Assembly (NCBI RefSeq): GCF_002813445.1
Contig: NZ_PHHD01000001.1
Span: 3,286,001 to 3,350,000 of the forward strand
Length of the DNA: 64,000 bases
Source of the DNA: Pseudomonas tolaasii NCPPB 2192
GTDB taxonomy: Bacteria > Pseudomonadota > Gammaproteobacteria > Pseudomonadales > Pseudomonadaceae
Direction of reading: 5' to 3'
The notes under the pieces were generated by a model. It saw only the letters and a program-made list of their open reading frames with translations. It did no database searches and was not told the DNA's origin. The stretch's first letter is position 1, and each line of letters starts with the position of its first letter. A program made the translations under genes and the position numbers. Of the stretch, positions 31,854 to 41,008 are shown piece by piece.

Positions 31854-33716
31854 TCAGTACAACGGCATGTCGGGTTCGACATCGCGTACCCAATGCTTCA
31901 TGCCGCCCTGCAGCACTTTGGTATTGGCAAAACCTGCGGCCAGCAAGGTCGTGGCGGCCTGCTCGGCCCGGGTGCCGGCGTAACAGATCAGGTAGTGGGT
32001 ATTGTCGCGGCTGAGGCTGTCGAGCTGCCCGTCCAGTTCGGCGAGGGGGATATGCACCACGCCCGGCAATTTGCACACCTCCAGCTCACTGGCGTCGCGC
32101 ACGTCCAGCAGCACGTCGGCACTGCTGTGGTGGTCGATCACTTGCTTGAGTACACGCGGCTGGATGTAGCGCTCTTCGGCGAGGGATGGCCGGCTCGGTA
32201 TGGCGTCGGCGCAAACGGCCGGAGCCAGGGTTTCGCTGTGGCGCCGCTCGGAGCAGCAAGGGCAGTCGGTGCGGCGTTTGAAGCGTATTTCGCTGAATTT
32301 CATCGCCAGGGCGTCAAAACGCATCAGGCGACCGGACAAAGGCTCGCCGATGCCGATCAGCAACTTGATGGCCTCGGTGGCCTGGATCATGCCGACCACG
32401 CCGGGCAGCACACCGATCACGCCGCCGGCGCTGCAGTTGGGCGCCAATTCCGCAGGCGGCGGCGAGGGGAACAGGCAGCGGTAGCATGGGCCGCCTTTGT
32501 AGTTCAACACGCTGATCTGCCCGTCGAAACGGTAGATGGCACCGTAGACCAACGGCTTGCCGAGTTGCACGCAGGCGTCGTTGACCATGTAGCGGGTGTC
32601 GAAATTGTCGGTGCCGTCGATCACCAGGTCGTAGGCGCCGACCAGTTCCAGGGCGTTGTCGGCGTTCAGCGCCGTATCGTGGGCGTTGATCCGGATATGG
32701 CTGTTCAGATCCTGCAGGCGCCGCTTGGCGGATTCGACCTTGGGCATGCCCAGCGTGCTGTTGCCGTGGACAATCTGGCGTTGCAGGTTGCTGCTTTCCA
32801 CCACGTCAAAATCCACCAGCCCGAGGGTGCCAATGCCGGCTGCGGCCAGGTACAGGCTGATGGGCGAGCCCAGGCCGCCGGTGCCGATGATCAGCACCCT
32901 GGCTTTTTTCAGGTTCAACTGACCTTCGCGGCCAACCCCCGGCAAGGTGATGTGGCGCACGTAACGCTGCACTTCCTCGTTGCTCAGGGAATCCGTATCC
33001 ATACCGCCGGACGTGGCGAGCAACACTTCGATGCGGGCCTTTTCCGGAAGCGGCTCGTCCGCGCCGATGAGTTCCTCTTCGGCGGTGAACAAGAAGTGTT
33101 CCTTGAGCTGGTTGTTCTTCTCATGAAACAGGTGTGCACGCAATTGCGGGTGGCTGCTGCAGAGGTTTTCAATGACTTCGCGCAATGTCGATCCGGCGCC
33201 CTCAAGGGTCGATTCCGGCAGCTTGGCCACGCGAACCAGAATGTCGGGGAAAGAGACAGCGTTCATGGACAACTCCGTGTGCAGGTCGTTGAAAGGGTTG
33301 AGGGCGAACTGCTTGCCATCCCAGGCAAACAGCTTGGAGCCCAGGGCCTGGCCCTGGCGAACATCCACCACCAGGTAGCTGACGGGGTAGATCGGTTCAC
33401 CCATGAACAGGGCCTTGTCCTGGTCTTCGTCACTGAAATACGCGCCGACGTCCGGGTGGGAGTGGTAGATCACCACCACCGGGTTGTCGCTGCGAAACGC
33501 CTTGTTCATCAGCAGTGTGTCTGCCACTGAAAAGGTGTAGCCATTGGCCGCGCTGCGCGGGTACATCTGCGGGTTCTTGCGGTGCAACTCGTTCTGGATG
33601 TTGCTGCCCAGGTACACGCTGCCGTCGGCGAAGACAAAACCACAGCATTCCTCGGGGTAGCTGCGGCTGGCGTGGGCGTAGATCTGTTCCAGAGCGGTGG
33701 GGCGGAGGACTTCCAT
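31854..33716 (-). CDS. Four-domain fusion: JAMM protease, CysO/MoaD-like domain, ThiF/MoeB E1, rhodanese
   Basis: One 620-residue chain. Residues 1-~140 are a JAMM/Mov34 metalloprotease (Glu22/23 in PEECCG; HSHPDVGAYFSDED with His85, His87, Ser95, Asp98). Residues ~151-238 look like a MoaD/CysO sulfur carrier, ending LLATSGG at Gly237-Gly238. Residues ~245-490 are a ThiF/MoeB adenylyltransferase: GTGGLGS nucleotide loop, SSNLQRQ, GTDNFDTRY, Cys428 in PNCSAGG, zinc pairs CYRC and CPCC. Residues ~515-620 are a rhodanese with Cys578 in CYAGTR. This assembles carrier activation, sulfuration and release in one protein. The carrier assignment is mine and the least certain part. ATG 33716 is chosen from the JAMM start. 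Confidence 0.88.
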   Translation of the reverse strand: MEVLRPTALEQIYAHASRSYPEECCGFVFADGSVYLGSNIQNELHRKNPQMYPRSAANGYTFSVADTLLMNKAFRSDNPVVVIYHSHPDVGAYFSDEDQDKALFMGEPIYPVSYLVVDVRQGQALGSKLFAWDGKQFALNPFNDLHTELSMNAVSFPDILVRVAKLPESTLEGAGSTLREVIENLCSSHPQLRAHLFHEKNNQLKEHFLFTAEEELIGADEPLPEKARIEVLLATSGGMDTDSLSNEEVQRYVRHITLPGVGREGQLNLKKARVLIIGTGGLGSPISLYLAAAGIGTLGLVDFDVVESSNLQRQIVHGNSTLGMPKVESAKRRLQDLNSHIRINAHDTALNADNALELVGAYDLVIDGTDNFDTRYMVNDACVQLGKPLVYGAIYRFDGQISVLNYKGGPCYRCLFPSPPPAELAPNCSAGGVIGVLPGVVGMIQATEAIKLLIGIGEPLSGRLMRFDALAMKFSEIRFKRRTDCPCCSERRHSETLAPAVCADAIPSRPSLAEERYIQPRVLKQVIDHHSSADVLLDVRDASELEVCKLPGVVHIPLAELDGQLDSLSRDNTHYLICYAGTRAEQAATTLLAAGFANTKVLQGGMKHWVRDVEPDMPLY

Positions 33717-33754
33717 GTTTCTCTCGCGAGGTGGGTGTGAGTGGTTGGGGAAGG

Positions 33755-34705
33755 TCAATTTTTCTTGGCCAGCAGCTTTTCAATCGGCAACTTGGTGATG
33801 GCAAAACCGGCCAGCAGGATCGCCGAGTAGAGCATCAGGTCGCGGGAAATCGCCACGCCTTCATACCAGGCGCCGATGATCACGGCGAACACCGGGAAAA
33901 TGATGAATACGAACGACAGGATGATCGGGCTCAGGCGCTTGAGCAGCATGAAATACACGATGAAGCCGCCCACCGACGCCACCAGCCCAAGATAGAACAG
34001 TGCGCCCCAAGAGCGCAGGGTGATGGCCTCGAAGGTGGGGGTTTCAAACCACAGCCCGGCCACGAACAGCATCAGCCCGGCAATGCCGATCGGCAGCGTG
34101 TTATAGGTGATCACGCTGATGGCGCTGCCTTTTTGCTTGGTAATCACGTAGCACAGGGCGTGCATGATCGCGGCAGTGAGAATGGCCAGCACCCCGAAGA
34201 ACTCGGCGTGATCCAGGTGCAGGCCCTGGCTCTTGATGATCATGTACAGGCTGCCGAAGCCGATGCCGATACCGACCACTTGGGAAAAATAGATGCGTTC
34301 GCGCAGGAACAAAGCCGAGAAGATCAGGATGAACACCGGCATGCAGCTGAACAGCAGGGCGGTGAGACCGGACGAGACATGCATCTCGCCGTAATTGAGC
34401 AGGTAATAAGGAACGCTGAAATAGGAAAGGGTCACGAAGACGAAGAACCAGCGGCTTTCCCGCGGAAACAGGACGGGCTCGCGGCGCACCATGGCAAAAC
34501 ACAGGAACAGCGGAAAGGCGATCAGAAAGCGCAAGCCTGCGGACGTCAGCGGCGGCACGCTCTCCACGGCGATCTTGATGCCCAGCCAGGTGGTGCCCCA
34601 ACTGAGGCACACGACAAGAAACATCAGGTTGGTAATCAGCCCGGCCAGCCACTGTTTCTGAGTTTTTGTTTTTGTTGTGTTTTCGAGAACGGCGGACATT
34701 GGCAT
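33755..34705 (-). CDS. EamA/DMT family exporter
   Basis: A 316-residue transporter with ten predicted TM helices in two EamA halves, starting with LMFLVVCLSWGTTWLGIKIA. The family includes exporters of cysteine and O-acetylserine (YdeD/EamA of E. coli). It is first in the operon, 38 bases before the JAMM-E1 fusion gene. Export of the sulfur product is the natural guess but is not shown by the sequence. Confidence 0.9.
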   Translation of the reverse strand: MPMSAVLENTTKTKTQKQWLAGLITNLMFLVVCLSWGTTWLGIKIAVESVPPLTSAGLRFLIAFPLFLCFAMVRREPVLFPRESRWFFVFVTLSYFSVPYYLLNYGEMHVSSGLTALLFSCMPVFILIFSALFLRERIYFSQVVGIGIGFGSLYMIIKSQGLHLDHAEFFGVLAILTAAIMHALCYVITKQKGSAISVITYNTLPIGIAGLMLFVAGLWFETPTFEAITLRSWGALFYLGLVASVGGFIVYFMLLKRLSPIILSFVFIIFPVFAVIIGAWYEGVAISRDLMLYSAILLAGFAITKLPIEKLLAKKN

Positions 34706-34808
34706 CGTTTATTGCTTCCCTGAGCCGGTATTGAACTCTATATTGACTGTGTATTAAGTTGTTTCATCCGGTGATTGAACCCGTAAAAGCACACTATTAG
34801 GGCGAAAG

Positions 34809-36233
34809 ATGGCTGTCAAAACAAATATTGACATGGTGTCAATTATGCGTGAGGGGTTGTCCAACGGGCAGGGCGTGAAGTACAAGCGCCTGTCCGATGT
34901 CATGGAACGGGGCATCCTTGAAGGCTTGATTGAACCGGGAAGAAAACTGCCGCCCCATCGGGTGCTTTCCGACAATCTGGGTGTGACGATCGGCACCATC
35001 AGCCGGGCTTACGGCGAGCTTGAACGTTTGGGGCTGGTGGTGGCGCGCGTGGGGGACGGCACCTTCGTACGCAAGCGCGGGATGGAACGCCAGCGCGATG
35101 AAGGCTTTCGCAACGTCAGCGAAGAGCCGCGCCAGTACTTCGACATGAGCCGCAACATGCACATTCCGGGGCAGGAAACGGTGTTTCTCGCCCAAAGCTT
35201 CCAAACCCTGTCGACCAACGCCAAATTCCTGCAGGACATCAGCGCCTACACCCCGGACGCCGGTCTGCCGCGTTACCGTGAGGCGGGGGCGCAGTGGCTG
35301 GTGCAGCGCGATTTCCACCCGATTCCCGAACAGGTCATCTGCGTCAATGGCGGCCAGCATGGCTTGCTGTGTTCGATGATGGCGCTGCTGCGGGCCGGTG
35401 ACACCGTGGTCACCGAACAGTTGACTTACCCCGGGCTGATTACCGCCGCGCGCATGCTGGGTGTGCGTCTGATCGGCCTGGAGATGGATGAAGAAGGCGT
35501 GCTGCCGGGCGCGCTGGATGAAATCTGTCGAAATCACCGGGTTTCGGCGTTGTATTGCACGCCGACCATTCAAAACCCGACCACGGCGGTGCTGTCGATC
35601 CCGCGCCGCGAAGCCCTGGCCAAAGTGTGCCGCGATCACAATCTGCTGATTCTTGAGGACGAAGCCCACGGTGTGCTCGTGGAAGATCGCCCGCCACCCC
35701 TGAGTTTTTTCGCCCCTGAGCGTACGATTTTGATCAGCAGCCTGAGCAAGGCGGTGTCAGCCGGTTTACGCGTGGGTTATGTGCATGCGCCGCCGGCGCT
35801 GGTCAGCCGTATTTCCGCCGCATTGCGCTCCACCTGCTGGATGGCCACGCCGGTGACCCTTGAACTGGCGACGCAGTGGATCGAAAACGGTACGGCGGAA
35901 TACCTGCTGCGCCAGCAAATCCACGAGATCAGCCGACGCAAAGCCTTGGTGCGCGACTTGCTCACGGGCTTGGAATACCGCACGCACCTGAACAGCCCGC
36001 ACTTCTGGATCGAAGTGCCGGAGCCATGGCGCGCGTCGGAAATCGAGGCGGAGCTCAAGCAGAATAATTACCTGATCGCCACAGCCGAGGCATTTGCCGT
36101 GGGGCAAACGGCGGTGCCGCAGTTTATTCGGGCGAGCATTTGCAATACGTCAGGGGATGACCAGTTGTTGCGCGACGGGTTTGATGCGTTGGCTACGGCG
36201 TTGGGGCAGGGTGGCGGCCGGTTTCATCTGTAG
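34809..36233 (+). CDS. MocR-type regulator (GntR HTH plus aminotransferase domain)
   Basis: A 474-residue MocR/PdxR-like regulator. The GntR winged helix is at residues ~25-90 (LPPHRVLSDNLGVTIGTISR). A fold-type I aminotransferase-like domain follows, with PLP-binding Lys314 in SSLSKAVSAGLRVGY. Such proteins sense PLP or an amino-acid/PLP adduct. It is divergent from the EamA-JAMM/E1-CysK-SAT-AlaX operon, with 103 bases between the starts, and is its probable regulator. Confidence 0.92.
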   Translation: MAVKTNIDMVSIMREGLSNGQGVKYKRLSDVMERGILEGLIEPGRKLPPHRVLSDNLGVTIGTISRAYGELERLGLVVARVGDGTFVRKRGMERQRDEGFRNVSEEPRQYFDMSRNMHIPGQETVFLAQSFQTLSTNAKFLQDISAYTPDAGLPRYREAGAQWLVQRDFHPIPEQVICVNGGQHGLLCSMMALLRAGDTVVTEQLTYPGLITAARMLGVRLIGLEMDEEGVLPGALDEICRNHRVSALYCTPTIQNPTTAVLSIPRREALAKVCRDHNLLILEDEAHGVLVEDRPPPLSFFAPERTILISSLSKAVSAGLRVGYVHAPPALVSRISAALRSTCWMATPVTLELATQWIENGTAEYLLRQQIHEISRRKALVRDLLTGLEYRTHLNSPHFWIEVPEPWRASEIEAELKQNNYLIATAEAFAVGQTAVPQFIRASICNTSGDDQLLRDGFDALATALGQGGGRFHL

Positions 36234-36256
36234 GCAGGCTGACCGCGTTATCGTTC

Positions 36257-36328
36257 ATCGCAGGCAAGCCAGCTCCCACATTTGATTTGTGAATACATTC
36301 AAAAGGTGGGAGCTGGCTTGCCTGCGAT
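36257..36328. repeat. REP pair, outward-facing (last copy)
   Basis: ATCGCAGGCAAGCCAGCTCC at 36257 and the complement ending CCTGCGAT at 36328, around a short AT-rich spacer. It lies between convergent mocR and ppsR. No further copy was found from here to the window end. Confidence 0.88.
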
Positions 36329-36351
36329 GAGGCCGGCTCAGTCAACAAAAA

Positions 36352-37170
36352 TTATTTGAATCTGCGCTCCACCCCTTTCTCCACCAGAATCTTTGCCGAA
36401 ATCTCTTCCACCGAAAAATGCGTGGAATTGATATGCGCAATATTCTCGCGACGGAACAGATTTTCCACTTCGCGCACTTCGAACTCGCACTGGGCATAGC
36501 TGGAGTAGCGGCTGTTGGGCTTGCGCTCGTTACGGATGGAGGTCAGGCGGTCCGGGTCGATGGTCAGGCCGAACAGCTTGTGCCGGTGTGCGCGTAGGGC
36601 GGCGGGCAGGGTGAGGTGTTCCATGTCATCTTCGGTCAGCGGGTAGTTCGCCGCGCGGATGCCGAACTGCATGGCCATATAAAGGCAGGTGGGCGTCTTG
36701 CCGCAACGGGACACGCCCACCAGGATCAAATCCGCCTTGTCGTAGTAGTGGGTGCGAGCGCCGTCGTCGTTATCGAGGGCGAAGTTCACGGCCTCGATCC
36801 GCTCCATATAGTTGGAGTTGTGGCCGATGGAGTGGGACTTTCCTACGGAATAAGACGAGTGTTCGCTCAACTCCTGTTCCAGCGGCGCCAGGAACGTGGA
36901 GAAGATGTCGATCATGAAACCATTGGAGGTTGCGAGGATCTCACGAATGTCTTGATTGACGATGGTGTCGAAAATGATCGGACGAAAACCGTCTTTTTCA
37001 GCCGCCAGATTGATTTGTTGTACCATGGCCCGCGCCTTGTCCACGCTGTCGATGTAGGGCCGGGTGAATTTGGCGAAGGTAATGTTTTCGAACTGCGCAA
37101 GCAGGCTTTGACCCAGTGTTTCGGCTGTGATGCCGGTGCCGTCGGAGATAAAGAAAGCAGATCGTTTCAT
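36352..37170 (-). CDS. ppsR: PEP synthase regulatory kinase/pyrophosphorylase
   Basis: A DUF299-family bifunctional enzyme that phosphorylates (inactivates) and dephosphorylates phosphoenolpyruvate synthase. The 272 residues begin MKRSAFFISDGTGITAETLG. The nucleotide-binding P-loop variant is VGVSRCGKTPTCLYMA, and HINSTHFSVEEIS is at the C-terminus. ATG 37170 is chosen; AGGG lies before it. It is divergent from its target ppsA. Confidence 0.95.
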   Translation of the reverse strand: MKRSAFFISDGTGITAETLGQSLLAQFENITFAKFTRPYIDSVDKARAMVQQINLAAEKDGFRPIIFDTIVNQDIREILATSNGFMIDIFSTFLAPLEQELSEHSSYSVGKSHSIGHNSNYMERIEAVNFALDNDDGARTHYYDKADLILVGVSRCGKTPTCLYMAMQFGIRAANYPLTEDDMEHLTLPAALRAHRHKLFGLTIDPDRLTSIRNERKPNSRYSSYAQCEFEVREVENLFRRENIAHINSTHFSVEEISAKILVEKGVERRFK

Positions 37171-37348
37171 TTGAGCCCTGGGCCTTAAGCTGATGGCGAA
37201 TCTTGGATATGATAGGCGCGATTTTGCCGTCCCGCAGTGGGCCGCATTCTCACTTATTTTCCAGGTCCAGGCCACAAACGCCGGAGAAAGCTCCTACTGA
37301 GCATCCGGCGTCCTGAGCTTTTCCAACACAGTTAGTGGAGAGATCACC

Positions 37349-39724
37349 TTGGTAGAGTACGTAGTTTCCCTCGATAAGCTCGGCGTCCATGATGTAGAGC
37401 ATGTGGGGGGCAAGAACGCATCCCTCGGCGAGATGATCAGTAATCTTGCAGGCGCTGGTGTCTCGGTGCCCGGTGGTTTCGCCACCACGGCCCAGGCTTA
37501 CCGCGATTTCCTCGAACTGAGCGGCCTCAATGCTCAGATCCACGCCGCGCTGGACGCCCTGGACGTCGATGACGTCAACGCCCTGGCCAAGACCGGCAGC
37601 CAGATCCGCCAGTGGATCATGGAAGCCGAGTTCCCCGAGAAGCTCAACGAAGAAATCCGCACCGCCTTCGCCACCCTGTCGGCCGGCAACCCGGACATGG
37701 CCGTCGCCGTGCGCTCCTCGGCCACCGCTGAAGACTTGCCCGACGCCTCCTTCGCCGGCCAGCAGGAAACCTTCCTCAACATCCGCGGCGTGGAAAACGT
37801 GATCCGCGCGGCCAAGGAAGTGTTCGCTTCGCTGTTCAACGACCGCGCCATTTCCTACCGTGTACACCAGGGTTTCGACCACAAGCTGGTGGCCCTGTCT
37901 GCCGGTGTGCAGCGCATGGTGCGTTCGGAAACCGGTACCGCCGGGGTGATGTTCACCCTGGACACCGAATCCGGCTTCCGTGACGTGGTATTCATCACCG
38001 GCGCCTACGGCCTGGGCGAAACTGTCGTACAAGGCGCGGTTAACCCGGACGAATTCTACGTACACAAACACACCCTTGAAGCCGGTCGCCCGGCGATCCT
38101 GCGCCGCAACCTGGGCAGCAAGGCCATCAAGATGATCTACGGCGACGAGGCCAAGGCCGGTCGCTCGGTCAAAACCGTTGAAGTCGACAAGGCCGAGCGC
38201 GCGCGTTTCTGCCTGACCGATGCTGAAGTCAGCGAACTGGCCAAACAAGCGATGATCATCGAAAAGCACTACCAGTGCCCGATGGACATCGAATGGGCCA
38301 AAGATGGCGACGACGGCAAGCTCTACATCGTGCAGGCCCGCCCGGAAACCGTGAAAAGCCGCACTTCGGCCAACGTCATGGAGCGCTACCTGCTCAAGGA
38401 AACCGGCAAAGTGCTGGTGGAAGGCCGTGCCATCGGCCAGCGCATCGGCGCGGGCAAGGTACGGATCATCAAGGACGTGTCCGAAATGGACAAAGTCCAG
38501 CCCGGCGACGTACTGGTCTCCGACATGACCGACCCGGACTGGGAACCGGTCATGAAGCGCGCCAGCGCCATCGTCACCAACCGTGGCGGGCGTACCTGCC
38601 ACGCGGCGATCATCGCCCGTGAGCTGGGCATTCCAGCCGTCGTGGGTTGCGGCAACGCCACCCAACTGTTGAAAGACGGCCAGGGTGTGACCGTTTCCTG
38701 CGCCGAAGGCGACACCGGTTTCATCTTTGAAGGCGAGCTGGGTTTCGACATCAAGCAAAACTCCATCGACGCCATGCCCGATCTGCCGTTCAAGATCATG
38801 ATGAACGTCGGCAACCCGGACCGTGCCTTCGATTTCGCGCAGTTGCCGAATGCCGGTGTGGGCCTGGCCCGCCTGGAGTTCATCATCAACCGCATGATCG
38901 GCGTGCACCCCAAGGCCCTGCTGAACTACGACGGCCTGCCGCCGGACATCAAGGAAAGCGTCGACAAGCGCATCGCCGGTTACAACGACCCGGTGGGCTT
39001 CTACGTCGAGAAACTGGTGGAAGGCATCAGCACCCTGGCGGCCGCGTTCTATCCCAAGAAGGTCATCGTGCGTCTCTCGGACTTCAAGTCCAACGAATAC
39101 GCCAACCTGATCGGCGGCAAACTCTACGAGCCGGAAGAAGAAAACCCGATGCTGGGCTTCCGGGGCGCCTCGCGTTACATCAGCGAATCGTTCCGTGACT
39201 GCTTCGAGCTCGAATGCCGCGCGCTCAAGCGCGTGCGCAACGAGATGGGCCTGGACAACGTCGAAATCATGGTGCCATTCGTGCGCACGCTGGGCGAAGC
39301 GAGCCAGGTTATCGACCTGCTGGCGGAAAATGGCCTGAGCCGTGGCGAAAACGGTCTGCGCGTGATCATGATGTGCGAATTGCCATCCAACGCGATCCTC
39401 GCCGAAGAGTTCCTGGAATTCTTCGACGGTTTCTCCATCGGCTCCAACGACCTGACCCAGCTGACCCTCGGTCTGGACCGCGACTCGGGGATCATCGCGC
39501 ACCTGTTCGACGAGCGTAACCCTGCGGTCAAGAAGCTGCTGGCCAACGCCATTCAGGCCTGTAACAAAGCGGGCAAGTACATCGGTATCTGCGGCCAGGG
39601 CCCTTCCGACCACCCTGACCTGGCCAAATGGCTGATGGAACAGGGCATCGAAAGCGTCTCGCTGAACCCCGATTCCGTACTGGAAACCTGGTTCTTCCTG
39701 GCGGAAGGCCAAGCGTCCGCCTAA
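37349..39724 (+). CDS. ppsA: Phosphoenolpyruvate synthase
   Basis: Converts pyruvate, ATP and water to PEP, AMP and phosphate for gluconeogenesis. The 791 residues are full length: N-terminal ATP-binding domain (VRSSATAEDLPDASFAGQQE), the swivelling phospho-His in GGRTCHAAIIARELG, and the C-terminal PEP-binding barrel ending LNPDSVLETW. The start is TTG 37349, supported by GGAGAG at 37337 and by the family N-terminus VEYVVSLDKLG. Two hairpin terminators follow. Confidence 0.97.
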   Translation: MVEYVVSLDKLGVHDVEHVGGKNASLGEMISNLAGAGVSVPGGFATTAQAYRDFLELSGLNAQIHAALDALDVDDVNALAKTGSQIRQWIMEAEFPEKLNEEIRTAFATLSAGNPDMAVAVRSSATAEDLPDASFAGQQETFLNIRGVENVIRAAKEVFASLFNDRAISYRVHQGFDHKLVALSAGVQRMVRSETGTAGVMFTLDTESGFRDVVFITGAYGLGETVVQGAVNPDEFYVHKHTLEAGRPAILRRNLGSKAIKMIYGDEAKAGRSVKTVEVDKAERARFCLTDAEVSELAKQAMIIEKHYQCPMDIEWAKDGDDGKLYIVQARPETVKSRTSANVMERYLLKETGKVLVEGRAIGQRIGAGKVRIIKDVSEMDKVQPGDVLVSDMTDPDWEPVMKRASAIVTNRGGRTCHAAIIARELGIPAVVGCGNATQLLKDGQGVTVSCAEGDTGFIFEGELGFDIKQNSIDAMPDLPFKIMMNVGNPDRAFDFAQLPNAGVGLARLEFIINRMIGVHPKALLNYDGLPPDIKESVDKRIAGYNDPVGFYVEKLVEGISTLAAAFYPKKVIVRLSDFKSNEYANLIGGKLYEPEEENPMLGFRGASRYISESFRDCFELECRALKRVRNEMGLDNVEIMVPFVRTLGEASQVIDLLAENGLSRGENGLRVIMMCELPSNAILAEEFLEFFDGFSIGSNDLTQLTLGLDRDSGIIAHLFDERNPAVKKLLANAIQACNKAGKYIGICGQGPSDHPDLAKWLMEQGIESVSLNPDSVLETWFFLAEGQASA

Positions 39725-39741
39725 GGTCGACACGTCAAAAG

Positions 39742-39775
39742 TGCCGGTCACTCGTTAAGGGTGACCGGCATTCTT
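39742..39775 (+). terminator. Rho-independent terminator of ppsA
   Basis: TGCCGGTCAC (39742-39751) pairs with GTGACCGGCA (39761-39770), followed by TTCTT. It starts 17 bases after the ppsA stop. Confidence 0.85.
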
Positions 39776-39784
39776 ATCTGTACA

Positions 39785-39817
39785 GGGCGGGAATCCTTGC
39801 GGACGCCGCCCTTTTTT
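39785..39817 (+). terminator. Second terminator before the hydrolase gene
   Basis: GGGCGG (39785-39790) pairs with CCGCCC (39806-39811), with an inner TCC/GGA pair, and is followed by six T. It backs up the first ppsA terminator. Confidence 0.65.
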
Positions 39818-39830
39818 GTGCAAGAGCATT

Positions 39831-40820
39831 ATGCAAAGCAGCAGCAACCTGTTTCCCGTCGCCCTGATCAGTGCTGAACGTCGTGGCGACCTGAGTGAAG
39901 ATGTGTATCGCCTCAAACCCGGCAACAGCCCCGACGGCACCGTCGAGCTGGCCGTGACGCGTTTGGGCCTGGCTGATGTCCCGGAAAACCGGGGCACGCC
40001 GGTTATTTTGTTGCATGGCAGTTTTTCCAACCGACGCTTCTGGTATTCGCCCAAGGGCATCGGTTTGGGGGCGTACCTGGCGCGTCAGGGGTTTGATGTC
40101 TGGATCCCGGAAATGCGCGGTCACGGTTTATCCAAGCGCAACCAGAATTACGCCAAAAATCGCGTGGCGGACTACGCGCGGTACGATTTGCCTGCCATCG
40201 GCGCATTTGTGTGCGAGCAAAACGGGCAGATTCCCCATTGGGTCGGCCATTCCCTCGGCGCGACGACCCTGGCTGCAGCCCTTGGTGGGCAACACCTTGG
40301 CGTATCCGCAGTGGCTTCTGTGGCGTTGTTCGGCTGCCAGGTCAGCCGTACCCATTGGCCGCTGAAAATTCCGCCGGTGGAGTGGGGCAGCCGCCTGCTT
40401 CTCAAGCGTTTCGCCCACGTCTCCGGCCCGCGCTTCAAGCGCGGCCCCGAAGATGAGCCGGCGGGCGTGATGATCGAGGCCATGCGCTGGAATGGCCTGT
40501 TCGGCCGCTTTGGCGATTCCGAGCGGGACTGGTGGAAAGGCCTGGCTGAAGTCGAAGTGCCGTTACTGGCCGTCAGCGCAGCCGGCGACCAGCAGGACCC
40601 CGACTGGGCGTGCCGCAAGTTGTTCGAACAAGTCGGTTCGCAGCATCGTCAATACCTGTGCCTGGGCCGCCGACAAGGTTTTACCGGCGATTTCGGGCAT
40701 GTTGAAATGCTGGTCAGCAAAGCGGCCCAGGCCGAAGTGTGGCCATTGGTGGAGCAATGGTTGAAAGATCCGTTGACACCTTTATTCGGGACGCAGTCCG
40801 AAGTGGGGGCCGCGGTTTGA
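39831..40820 (+). CDS. Alpha/beta-fold hydrolase
   Basis: A 329-residue alpha/beta hydrolase. The oxyanion-hole region is VILLHGSFSNRRFWYSP. The nucleophile elbow is VGHSLGATTLA (Ser). A late Asp and the His in GDFGHVEM complete a plausible triad. The substrate is unknown. ATG 39831 is preferred over a TTG at 39816 that lies inside the terminator U-run. The same gene follows ppsA in other pseudomonads. Confidence 0.88.
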   Translation: MQSSSNLFPVALISAERRGDLSEDVYRLKPGNSPDGTVELAVTRLGLADVPENRGTPVILLHGSFSNRRFWYSPKGIGLGAYLARQGFDVWIPEMRGHGLSKRNQNYAKNRVADYARYDLPAIGAFVCEQNGQIPHWVGHSLGATTLAAALGGQHLGVSAVASVALFGCQVSRTHWPLKIPPVEWGSRLLLKRFAHVSGPRFKRGPEDEPAGVMIEAMRWNGLFGRFGDSERDWWKGLAEVEVPLLAVSAAGDQQDPDWACRKLFEQVGSQHRQYLCLGRRQGFTGDFGHVEMLVSKAAQAEVWPLVEQWLKDPLTPLFGTQSEVGAAV

Positions 40821-41008
40821 CCCGGGGCTCTACCAAGGGCGTTTCACTCGTGCGTGGTTGCGGCTAAGATATGACGCGTTAAACGCTTCTGGTCATATTC
40901 AGTCGCGCAGTGGCTATTGCGTTACGGCGGCGTGGATGGGATGTTCCCCGTCCGCATCACTTGGCGTTTCTTTCGAAAGACACTTCTTTGACCCAAAGGA
41001 ATTTTTCA

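Noticed and set aside
31008..33530. 840-codon open frame on the plus strand opposite the JAMM-E1 and CysK genes
   Set aside because: Rich in Gln, His, Val and Gly as expected from the complement of GC-rich codons, and it crosses two well-supported genes.
37250..39751. 833-codon open frame opposite ppsA
   Set aside because: Antisense artefact. ppsA is full length and has every motif.
40910..41008. Longer start for rraA
   Set aside because: The extra 33 residues are not part of the family, and AAGGA precedes the ATG at 41009.
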